Source: Acetobacteraceae bacterium | GTDB taxonomy: Bacteria > Bacillota > Sulfobacillia > JAIMBG01 | Assembly: GCA_023511555.1 (NCBI GenBank) | Contig: JAIMBG010000006.1 | Coordinates: 1-32,798, forward strand | Reading direction: 5' to 3' | Length of the DNA: 32,798 nucleotides | Position numbers and translations under genes: made by a program | Notes under the pieces: generated by a model | The model's input: only the letters and a program-made list of their open reading frames with translations | What the model was told of the DNA's origin: nothing | Databases searched by the model: none | Shown: piece by piece, positions 1-7,511 of the stretch | Layout: every line of letters begins with the position of its first letter | Position numbering within the stretch: the stretch's first letter is position 1

Positions 1-467
1 CCCGTCCGCCCACCGTCCGCAGCCGGCCCCGTGGCGCCCACCCCCGCGCCGGCCCGCCTGATGCCGCGCCCCTCCGCCTCAGCCGCGGCCCTCCCCGACC
101 GGGCTCCTGGGACGGCGCGCCCGGCGCGCCACTCCAGCCAGTCGGCGACCGCAGCCGGATCGGGGGTGAGTCCCTCCCGCCGCGCCGCATAGAACAGGGC
201 GGGGAACTCCGCCGGACCGGGGTAGCCGTCGGGCACCGGGGCGGACCGGGCGCCGGAGCGCAGAAGCAGCGCCAGCGCCTCCTCCAGGCCGGTCGGCTCC
301 ACCCCTTCCCGCTCCAGGGGACCCAGGATGCGCCCGCCGGCCAGGTGGGGCAGCCGGCCGCCAGGGACGCAGGCCAGGGCCAGCCACGAGGCCAGGTCCC
401 GGGCCAGCGGGGGATGCGAGGGATGAGGCTCGAGATGAACCCCCGTCGTCGCGGCGTAGTGCTCCAT
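1..467 (-). CDS. Hypothetical protein, partial (open through left window edge)
   Basis: Own translation of the minus strand from ATG at 467: MEHYAATTGVHLEPHPSHPPLARDLASWLALACVPGGRLPHLAGGRILGPLEREGVEPTGLEEALALLLRSGARSAPVPDGYPGPAEFPALFYAARREGLTPDPAAVADWLEW..., no stop before the edge. Starts 3 nt after the MFS stop codon. Absent from the ORF track because it runs off the edge. Confidence 0.55.
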   Translation of the reverse strand, partial: MEHYAATTGVHLEPHPSHPPLARDLASWLALACVPGGRLPHLAGGRILGPLEREGVEPTGLEEALALLLRSGARSAPVPDGYPGPAEFPALFYAARREGLTPDPAAVADWLEWRAGRAVPGARSGRAAAEAEGRGIRRAGAGVGATGPAADGGRT

Positions 468-469
468 AA

Positions 470-1735
470 TCACACCCCCCCGCATCCCGAGCCGGCGGCC
501 GCGTGGCTCTGCCCGGCGGCCGCCTGCCGCCCCGCCTCGGCCTTCGTCCGGCGGACGGCGGGCCAGGCCCAGCCCGCCAGCCCCAGTCCGGCGATGAGCG
601 CGCCGGCTATGGCCAGGGGTGCCCGCACGCCGGCGGCGTCGGCCAACCACCCGGCCAGAGCCGCCCCTACGGTGTTGAGCGGCCGCGCTTGGCCGTACTT
701 GAGCCCGAACACCCGCCCCCTCAGGCCCGGGGGCGTGAGCGCCTGGATCAGCACCCTGGCCGCTGTCACCCAGACCATGTTGACCACGCCGATGACGAAC
801 ATGGTGAGGGCCAAGGGGGCGGGGCCCCGGAGCAGGGTGAGGACCCCCACCAGGGTGCCGTGGGCGCAGAGGCCGCCCAGGATGGCCAGGGAGGGCGCGG
901 ACAGCGCCCGCTGCCCCCAGGCCGCCAGCCAGGCGCCGGCCAGGACCGAGCCCAGGCTGCCCAGGGCGACCAGAAGCCCGTACCAGGCCGCCCCCAGCCC
1001 CAGAGAGTCGGCGATGAAGACCAGCAGCATGGCGTCCACGGCGCCGATGGCCATGCTCGCCGGCGCCATGCCCAGGGTGTTGAACCACAGCGCCGGCCGC
1101 CGGTGGACGTAGGCGTACCCCTCCCCCAGCTCCGCCCAAAACGCCCCGCGCCTGCCGCGCGCCCGCGCCCCCTCCGCCACCAGCGGCATCAAGAGCGAGA
1201 CGGCCGCCGCCGAGACCAGAAAGGTGCCGCCGTCCAGGTAAAAGGCCAGGTCGGCGCCGACCGCTCCCACCAGCGCCCCGCCCAGGGCGAATCCCAGCAT
1301 GGCCGCCACCGGGTCGGCAATCTGGTCCACGGCGTTGGCCCGCCCCACGTGCTGGGGCCGTACCAGGTCCGGGATCAGCGAAAGGCGTGCGGGCTGAAAG
1401 GCGGCCGAGAGCGTGGTGACCAGGAACATGACCGGGTACGTCCACCCCAGGTGGAGGCGGGCCAAACGGGGCAGCGCAAACACCAGGGCGGCACGGAGAA
1501 GGTCGCAGGCGATCATGGTGCCGCGCCTGGACCAGCGGTCGACCAGCGGCCCGCCCACCAGCCCGAACAGGTTGGGCGCCACCAGCACCACGTAGACCAG
1601 GCCGACCTGCAGCGCCGAACCGGTCCGCTCCAGAACCAGCAGGGCCACCGCCACGCGGGCCACGTAGTCCCCCAGGGTCGAGACCGCCTGCCCTGCGGTG
1701 AGCAGGCACACGTTGGCCACCTCGCGGCGGGTCAC
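470..1735 (-). CDS. MFS transporter (putative exporter)
   Basis: Multiple hydrophobic helices; MFS-like motif GGPLVDRWSRRGTMI after TM2. Probable GTG start at 1735 (VTRREVANVCLLTAGQAVS) overlapping the upstream stop as GTGA. Confidence 0.85.
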   Translation of the reverse strand: MTRREVANVCLLTAGQAVSTLGDYVARVAVALLVLERTGSALQVGLVYVVLVAPNLFGLVGGPLVDRWSRRGTMIACDLLRAALVFALPRLARLHLGWTYPVMFLVTTLSAAFQPARLSLIPDLVRPQHVGRANAVDQIADPVAAMLGFALGGALVGAVGADLAFYLDGGTFLVSAAAVSLLMPLVAEGARARGRRGAFWAELGEGYAYVHRRPALWFNTLGMAPASMAIGAVDAMLLVFIADSLGLGAAWYGLLVALGSLGSVLAGAWLAAWGQRALSAPSLAILGGLCAHGTLVGVLTLLRGPAPLALTMFVIGVVNMVWVTAARVLIQALTPPGLRGRVFGLKYGQARPLNTVGAALAGWLADAAGVRAPLAIAGALIAGLGLAGWAWPAVRRTKAEAGRQAAAGQSHAAAGSGCGGV

Positions 1736-3270
1736 GCCCTGGCCACCCCCCCACCGCCGGCCGCCCGGCGCGCCTCGATGCGCCGGGCGTAGTGGGATGA
1801 GGCCACCGCCAGGGCAAGCTGCCACAGCGCCCGGATCCGATGGGCGTCAAGTTCCGGCGTGCTTATCACCGGCATCATCGACAGCAGCCGCGACACGCCG
1901 CTGAAGTAGCGGTCGTAGTCGTGGCTCAGCACCTGCAGGCCCGGCCCGGGGTCGCGGTAGAGCTCGGTCCCGGGGTAGGGCACCAGGAAGGAGATGTGCG
2001 TTACATCGAGGGTGTCCGAGGCCAGCAGTTCGTCTATGGTGCGTACGGTGCGCAACGCCGAGTCCAGGGTCTCGCCGGGCAGGCCCAGGAGGAAGTATGC
2101 CTGGACGAAGAAGCCCAGCTCCTTGAGCATGCGGCAGAAACCCGCCGCGTCCTGGGCCGATATGTTCTTGCGCACCGCGTCAAGCCGCTCCTGGTCGCCG
2201 GCCTCCACCCCAAAGGCTACCTGCGTGCACCCGGCAGCCCGCAACAGCTCAGCGTCCTCGCGGCTGAGCTCCCCGGAACGCACCTGGCACCACCACTCCA
2301 CCGGCAGCCGCCGCCTCACCAGCTCGCGGCACACCGCCCGGCTGTGCTCGGGATGCTGCATGAAGGTAAGGTCGCCCATCATGAACCGCCGGCACCCCGC
2401 GGTCCGATGCCAGTGCTCTATCTCGTCCACCACCCGCACCGGGTCGCGCCGGCGCACGCGCCCGCCCCAGAATGCCCGCATGGAGCAGAACCTGCAGGTG
2501 CCGCTGCAGCCTCGGTTGGCGGCGACGCGAAACACGATGGGGTAAGCCTCGCGCGGCACCAGGTCGTACGCCGGGTAGGGCACGGCATCGAGGTCGATCT
2601 CCTCCCGGGGCGGGTTCTCCACGATGGATCCGTCCTTTGCCCGATATACGGTGCCGGGTATGCCGCGCAGGGCGTCGGGGAGGCGGCGGCACCCGCCCTG
2701 CGCCGCAGACGCCAGGTCCACGATCGTCTCCTCCCCCTCGCCCCTGGCGACGACCTCCAGCTCCGGGCACTCCTCCAGGCAGCGGCCGCCCACCAGGGTG
2801 GCGTGGACCCCGCCCAGGGCCAGCAGTGCCTCCGGCATGACGGCGCGGGCGATGGCCGCCGTGCGGCGGGCCCAGCCCCAGTTGGAAGCCATGGCGTTGA
2901 GCCCCACCAGGGGGGACCGCCAGCCGGCCAGCGCCCGGCGGATGTCCCCCTCGGCGATGCCCCGCCGCTCACGGTCACGCAGGGCCAGGTCGAGAATGTG
3001 CAGGTCTACGTACTGCACGCTCAACCCAGCCCGGCGGGCGGCCGAGGCCACCGTGAGCAAGCCGATGTTGGGCTCGGTGATCTGGTCGGAAAGGCGCTCG
3101 TCCAGGCTGTAGAGCAGCTCCCAGTAGCGGCGCACGATCGGCTCTCCCACGCCGTCGACCGGCGTACCCGGCGGGAAGACGGGGGGCTGGACCAGGAGCA
3201 GGTCGACCGAGCCGCCGTTGAAGTAATCGAAGACGCTCTGGGCCTTCTCCGGGCTCCCGTCCCACGTCAT
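1732..3270 (-). CDS. B12-binding-domain radical SAM protein
   Basis: N-terminal B12-binding-like region (VDLLLVQPPVFPPG...ALGGVHATL...) followed by radical SAM motif GCSGTCRFCSM (CxxxCxxC) and VAFGVEAGDQERLDAVRK. Start overlaps the upstream stop (ATGA at 3267-3270). Confidence 0.9.
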   Translation of the reverse strand: MTWDGSPEKAQSVFDYFNGGSVDLLLVQPPVFPPGTPVDGVGEPIVRRYWELLYSLDERLSDQITEPNIGLLTVASAARRAGLSVQYVDLHILDLALRDRERRGIAEGDIRRALAGWRSPLVGLNAMASNWGWARRTAAIARAVMPEALLALGGVHATLVGGRCLEECPELEVVARGEGEETIVDLASAAQGGCRRLPDALRGIPGTVYRAKDGSIVENPPREEIDLDAVPYPAYDLVPREAYPIVFRVAANRGCSGTCRFCSMRAFWGGRVRRRDPVRVVDEIEHWHRTAGCRRFMMGDLTFMQHPEHSRAVCRELVRRRLPVEWWCQVRSGELSREDAELLRAAGCTQVAFGVEAGDQERLDAVRKNISAQDAAGFCRMLKELGFFVQAYFLLGLPGETLDSALRTVRTIDELLASDTLDVTHISFLVPYPGTELYRDPGPGLQVLSHDYDRYFSGVSRLLSMMPVISTPELDAHRIRALWQLALAVASSHYARRIEARRAAGGGGVARA

Positions 3271-4373
3271 TCGCGGTCACCTCCGGAGCGGGGGGCTCCA
3301 TGCCAGCACTCCTCGTAATCGCCGAAGGGGTCGTCGGTGGCGATGAACGGTTCGGCGCGGCAGCCGTAGAAGCAGGGGTCGCCGCGGTGCCGGCAGTCCC
3401 GGCACCGGCCCCCGATGTGCTCCTCCACGGCCCGCAGGGAGCGGAGCAGGGGAGAGGAGCGCCACACCTCCTCCAACGTGCCGCCGCCGGCGACGGATCC
3501 GACGGCGGCGCCGATGCCGGCGCAGGGATAGACGGTGCCGCCGGCGTCAACCATCACCCCGTAGAGGAGCTCGGTGCAAAAGAAGCCGACGAACGAGGGG
3601 GCGGGGAACCAGGTGCGCCCGAACTCGGCCTCGTCTATGCGCAGAAGCTCGTAGAAGACCTCCCTCACCCGCTCCGGCTCGGGTGCCAGTCCGGCCCCGC
3701 CCCGCGCCCGGCCCCGGCGCAGCACGGTCTCGAAGTAAGGGGTGACGCCGTCCCGACGCAGCGACCGGTAAAGCTCCGGCAGTTCCTCCAGGTTGTCGCG
3801 GCTGATGATGGTTTCCACCGCCAGGCGCGGGGCAGCGAAGCCCGCCTCCAGCAGGCGCTCGTAGCCGCGCCAGATGAGGGGCGCCGCCCCGCTCACCCCG
3901 GCCAGCCGGTCCTGGACGGCAGCGTTGCGGCTGTTCATCTTGAGGACCACCGAGACCCCGAGGTTGAAGAGCTCCCGGGCCAGGGAGGGGCCGTCCCTGC
4001 CGTGAAGCCGCCGGGCCAGGGAGTCCTCGCCGATGACGGTGCCGTTGGTGTAGAGGACGAAATCCAGCCCCAGGTTCCGAGCCTCCCCGGCCAGGGGCAG
4101 GAGGTCAGGCTGGAGCAGCGGCTCGCCGGCGCCGGAGACGCGCACGCTCAAGGCTCCCAGGGCGGCGGCCTGGCGCAGCACCTCGCGCCGCACCGCGGGG
4201 GGTAGTTCGGGCCGGCCGTCGTCCTCGATGAAGCAGGAAGGGCAGCGCAGGTTGCAGGCGCGGCCCACGTAGAGGGTGAGCAGCAGCATGCTCCCCGCCC
4301 TTCGGGCGGCGTAAATCCGGTCGCGGCTGAAATTCAGGCCCCGTATCTCAGGGGTGGGCCCCTGTGCCTGCAA
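3267..4373 (-). CDS. Radical SAM/SPASM-domain protein
   Basis: ACNLRCPSC radical SAM motif; C-terminal Cys-rich region YPCAGIG...GGRCRDCRHRGDPCFYGCRAEPF...C typical of SPASM/twitch auxiliary clusters. Confidence 0.9.
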   Translation of the reverse strand: MQAQGPTPEIRGLNFSRDRIYAARRAGSMLLLTLYVGRACNLRCPSCFIEDDGRPELPPAVRREVLRQAAALGALSVRVSGAGEPLLQPDLLPLAGEARNLGLDFVLYTNGTVIGEDSLARRLHGRDGPSLARELFNLGVSVVLKMNSRNAAVQDRLAGVSGAAPLIWRGYERLLEAGFAAPRLAVETIISRDNLEELPELYRSLRRDGVTPYFETVLRRGRARGGAGLAPEPERVREVFYELLRIDEAEFGRTWFPAPSFVGFFCTELLYGVMVDAGGTVYPCAGIGAAVGSVAGGGTLEEVWRSSPLLRSLRAVEEHIGGRCRDCRHRGDPCFYGCRAEPFIATDDPFGDYEECWHGAPRSGGDRE

Positions 4374-5484
4374 CCTCCTCCAGCCTCCTCACCGGCAGAC
4401 GGCCCGGCCCCGCACCAGAGAGCGCGCTCTCCCGCGCCGCCACCGCGAACTCCCAGCACAACTGGGTCAAGCCGCCCGTGCCCATGAGAAGCATCGCCCA
4501 GCACCCATTCGTGCACGTGACCCCCGGCCGGCTGGTGGCGATGCGGCACCCCTCGCAGGCCGGCGGCGCTTCCCGCCGCACGCGGAGGAAGACCGGGCTT
4601 TCCTCCCAGATACGGCGGGGATCCTCGCGACCCACGTTGCCCGGCGCCGGCCGACAGGTGAAGGCGTAGCAGGGCACCATGTCGCCGCCGGCCGTCACGT
4701 AGCAGAGGTCCTTGCCGTCGGTACAGTGGTAGGCCGAGACCCCAGGGTCGTCCCGGGGGAAGAGCCTCTCTGCCAGGGGGGAGCACGGCGTTATAGGACA
4801 GCAGGTCAGTTCCAGGTGGCAGTCCCTGGCCCTTTGGGCGTAGAGCCGCTCCAGGGCGTCAGCCACCTCCTCGAAGTCCGGCATCAGGCCCCAGGACGCG
4901 TGCCCGACGGGGGTAAGGAACTCGATGCGGTGCTGGCGGACCCCCAGGTCCGCCAGCAGGCGGTGCAGCTCCACCAGCCGCCCCACGGTGTCCCGGAGCA
5001 GGATGGTCTCCACGCTGAGCGGCCAGCCCCGCCGGGCTATGTGGGCCAGGTTCTCTAACAGCCGCCGGCGCTCGGCCGGCCGGCCGCCGCGCACCGCCAG
5101 GGTCATGGCGTCGTCGAGGTCGTTGCAGGAGGAGAAGAAGCCGGTGACGCCGCCCACCTCCACCAGGCGGTCCAGGTCGGCGGGACGGAAGACGGTGAGG
5201 TTCGAGCTGATGACCGGCCGGGCGCCGTAGCGGCGGGCCAGTTCGAGCGCCGAAAGGACCCGGTCTCCGGCCAGGGCCACCTCGCCGCCGGTCAAAGAGA
5301 CGATCTCGGGGCGCAGCCGGTCGAGGCACCGCTCTACCATCTCCAGCGGCATGAACCGAGGGGGAGCGTCCCGGACGTCTGGGTCGTTGGCGCAATATGT
5401 ACAGCGCAGGTTGCAGGCGGTGACGAGCTGGAGCTCAAGCTTGCGCACCGCCGGAACGGGCCGATCACCGTCTCGCCCGGCCAT
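4348..5484 (-). CDS. Radical SAM/SPASM-domain protein (second paralog)
   Basis: TACNLRCTYCANDPDV radical SAM motif; VSLTGGEV; C-terminal Cys-rich region CYVTAGGDMVPCYAFTCRP...CEGCRIATSRPGVTCTNGC. Overlaps the next gene by 26 nt. Confidence 0.88.
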   Translation of the reverse strand: MAGRDGDRPVPAVRKLELQLVTACNLRCTYCANDPDVRDAPPRFMPLEMVERCLDRLRPEIVSLTGGEVALAGDRVLSALELARRYGARPVISSNLTVFRPADLDRLVEVGGVTGFFSSCNDLDDAMTLAVRGGRPAERRRLLENLAHIARRGWPLSVETILLRDTVGRLVELHRLLADLGVRQHRIEFLTPVGHASWGLMPDFEEVADALERLYAQRARDCHLELTCCPITPCSPLAERLFPRDDPGVSAYHCTDGKDLCYVTAGGDMVPCYAFTCRPAPGNVGREDPRRIWEESPVFLRVRREAPPACEGCRIATSRPGVTCTNGCWAMLLMGTGGLTQLCWEFAVAARESALSGAGPGRLPVRRLEEVAGTGAHP

Positions 5485-5644
5485 CCTTGCGCCTCCCTTC
5501 CAGAGTCAGCCTCGGCTGGTGACTAGTTCTACGCAAGCACGGATATCCCTGCCACGTACAAGGCGAGCAGCAAGCGGTGCGCAGCGGGAAAGCGGGAGGC
5601 AGGCGGGGTCGTGCGTGGCTCGATACTGCATCACTCCCCCGTTT

Positions 5645-5779
5645 CCCCGTCATGGCCGCCAGGGTGGTGTCGTAGAACATCACGCCCACGCCCACGGACA
5701 ACAGGTCGGTCAGCCGACCGTAGAGCGCTTCCTCGATCCTCTCCTTGCGGGCGTAAAGCAGGTCCACGGCCCGGTCGCG
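5645..5779 (-). pseudogene. Transposase remnant (IS4/IS1634-like)
   Basis: Within a short ORF, the segment RDRAVDLLYARKERIEEALYGRLTDLLSVGVGVMFYDTTLAAMTG resembles the '...EEALY..L.DL......FYDTT' catalytic region of IS1634/IS4-type transposases. Flanking frames are broken. Confidence 0.5.
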
Positions 5780-5956
5780 AGGCTGCCGAGAGGCTCTGCC
5801 TCCGGGTCGACAGCGGTTGCCAACCTGCCCGTTCGTGGCCGCCGCCCGCACCCTGGGCATTGAACTGGCCCACACCAACATCCAGGCCCCCAACCGGAAC
5901 GCCTATATCCTTCAGGACCCTCAAGGAGGAGGTCTGGCTCAACATCTATACTGGAC

Positions 5957-6011
5957 CCCCAGGAGGGTCAGCCAGGTCAGGGTGTAATCTAGGGGGATAG
6001 AGCCCCTGGGG
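5957..6011. repeat. Short inverted repeat CCCCAGG...CCTGGGG near the transposase remnant
   Basis: CCCCAGG at 5957-5963 and CCTGGGG at 6005-6011, seen directly. Confidence 0.3.
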
Positions 6012-6251
6012 AGGAGGTGTGTCAGCGCGGGCGGTGTGCGCGGCGCTGGGGGCGCCGCGCTGCCGGCTTTATCCCCGGCGGGTCGGAGAGAGCCGGTGGC
6101 AGGAAGGCGGGCGGGGCAGGGACGAGTCGATCGGGGCCGCGGTGAGAAGCGCAACGGCGGATGCTGACGGGGCCCCCCCTTGCCATCAGCTCCCCCGCTC
6201 TGTCGCGGCGCACCGCCCGGCGCCCGGTCATCTGGCAGCACCCGGCGCGGC

Positions 6252-6782
6252 CTACTCGTTTTCCTCCCAGGCGTAGCTCCGCACCGACCATATCCCCGTG
6301 GGGTCCGGTCTTACCGGCTTGTCCAGCAGCAGGTGCAGCCGTCCCTTCTCCGTGACCACCACGGCCTCCAGGCTGCCGTCGTCCCGCGCCGAGGAGCCCT
6401 CATAGGACATGCGGCCGCTGACCTTGAGCTCCTGGGCGGCGAAATCGAAGGCCACGTCCTGCGGGTCGAGCAGGCCCGGCCGGTGGCCGGCGTCAACCGC
6501 GGCCTGGAGCTCCCGCAGCGCGGCCGCGTCGCGCCGGACCTCCACCCAGGCCAGCGCTGGTTTCACGGCGGGGGGCGGGGCGGCCGGCGGCCCCCCGGCC
6601 GGAGGCGTCGTGCCGGTCTGCGGCGGGGCGGCGCCCCCACCCGGCACTCCCGCTGGCGGTGGAGTCCCCCCGTCTAGCCCGGGCGACACCGGCTCGCCGC
6701 CCCCCGGGCGAGTGCAGCCCCCGGCGGCGCAGGCCCCGAGGATAACCGCCACCACGGCCAGGGAGGTCGCCCGCGCCACCAT
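6252..6782 (-). CDS. Putative lipoprotein with Pro/Gly-rich linker
   Basis: MVARATSLAVVAVILGACAAGG (signal peptide plus lipobox LGAC), low-complexity PPPAGVPGGGAAPPQTGTTPPAGGPPAAPPP linker, then a globular C-terminus. An alternative upstream start exists at 6821. Confidence 0.6.
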   Translation of the reverse strand: MVARATSLAVVAVILGACAAGGCTRPGGGEPVSPGLDGGTPPPAGVPGGGAAPPQTGTTPPAGGPPAAPPPAVKPALAWVEVRRDAAALRELQAAVDAGHRPGLLDPQDVAFDFAAQELKVSGRMSYEGSSARDDGSLEAVVVTEKGRLHLLLDKPVRPDPTGIWSVRSYAWEENE

Positions 6783-6835
6783 GCGCCATGTCCTAAAGCC
6801 TCGGGTTCCGAACACCCGCAATGCCCCCTCGCTCA

Positions 6836-6862
6836 GGGGGGCGCGCCGGTCGCGCGCCCCCC
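6836..6862. terminator. Strong GC stem-loop between genes (possible terminator/attenuator)
   Basis: Perfect 11-bp inverted repeat GGGGGGCGCGC-cggtc-GCGCGCCCCCC (6836-6846 / 6852-6862); no clear T-tract. Confidence 0.45.
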
Positions 6863-6893
6863 ACTTTCTGCATCGTCGGCGGCGCCCCGGGTT

Positions 6894-7444
6894 TTAGGGG
6901 AAGCCGTAGAAGTACACCCGGACCCAGGCGTTCTCCAGGTACCCCAGCCCCAGCCTGCCGGCGATGGGCGGCGTGAGGTCGCAGCCGCAAGGAACGGTGA
7001 CCGTGCGCCCAAACTGGTCCTTGCCGCCGTTGTAACCGTTGTAGTAGGCCGCCTCGGCTCGGGCTTGCCCAGCGGCAGGTCCTTCCACATGCGCCGATTG
7101 GAGTCCCAGTAGTTGTCGTCGATGTTCCAGGGGCCCACCTCCCTGACCAGCACGCCGTTGACCCACTTGTTAGTCCGGCTGAGGTAAAGATCGGCGGTGT
7201 AGGGCGGGTTGGGGTAGGTGTAGTCCCAGCCCAGGTTGGCCCACTTGAGGTACTTGTCGGGCAGGGCTGTCTCCTCGTTGGTGTACCCGTAGTACTGAGT
7301 GCAGAACGCCTCGCGGGAGAAGATGTCGGCCTGGCTGCCCGCCTCGCTGCGGCGGGCCCAGAGAAGCGACCCGTCGCCGGCCGCCCGGCGGGCCTCGTGC
7401 GCTGGGCGTGGGGCAACCTGGAGCGCCGAAAAGAAATGAGCCAT
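6894..7444 (-). pseudogene. Frameshifted secreted/cell-wall-type protein remnant
   Basis: Protein-like sequence in one frame (FSREAFCTQYYGYTNEETALPDKYLKWANLGWDYTYPNPPYTADLYLSRTNKWVNGVLVREVGPWNIDDNYWDSNRRMWKDLPLGKPE) continues in another frame (AEAAYYNGYNGGKDQFGRTVTVPCGCDLTPPIAGRLGLGYLENAWVRVYFYGFP*). The frame change is near 7050-7062. Confidence 0.55.
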
Positions 7445-7511
7445 CGTCCAGAGACTTGGCGGCACCCATCCGTGGGAGGAAGACGCCGAGTCTGGCTTGA
7501 CCCGGTCCCGG

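Noticed and set aside
79-387. 102-aa minus-strand ORF from the track
   Set aside because: Out-of-frame relative to the more plausible partial ORF 1..467; R/G/P-rich shadow composition.
1840-4205. Plus-strand ORFs of 492 and 301 aa opposite the radical SAM genes
   Set aside because: Same GC-driven antisense artifact; the minus strand has radical SAM Cys motifs and coupled starts.
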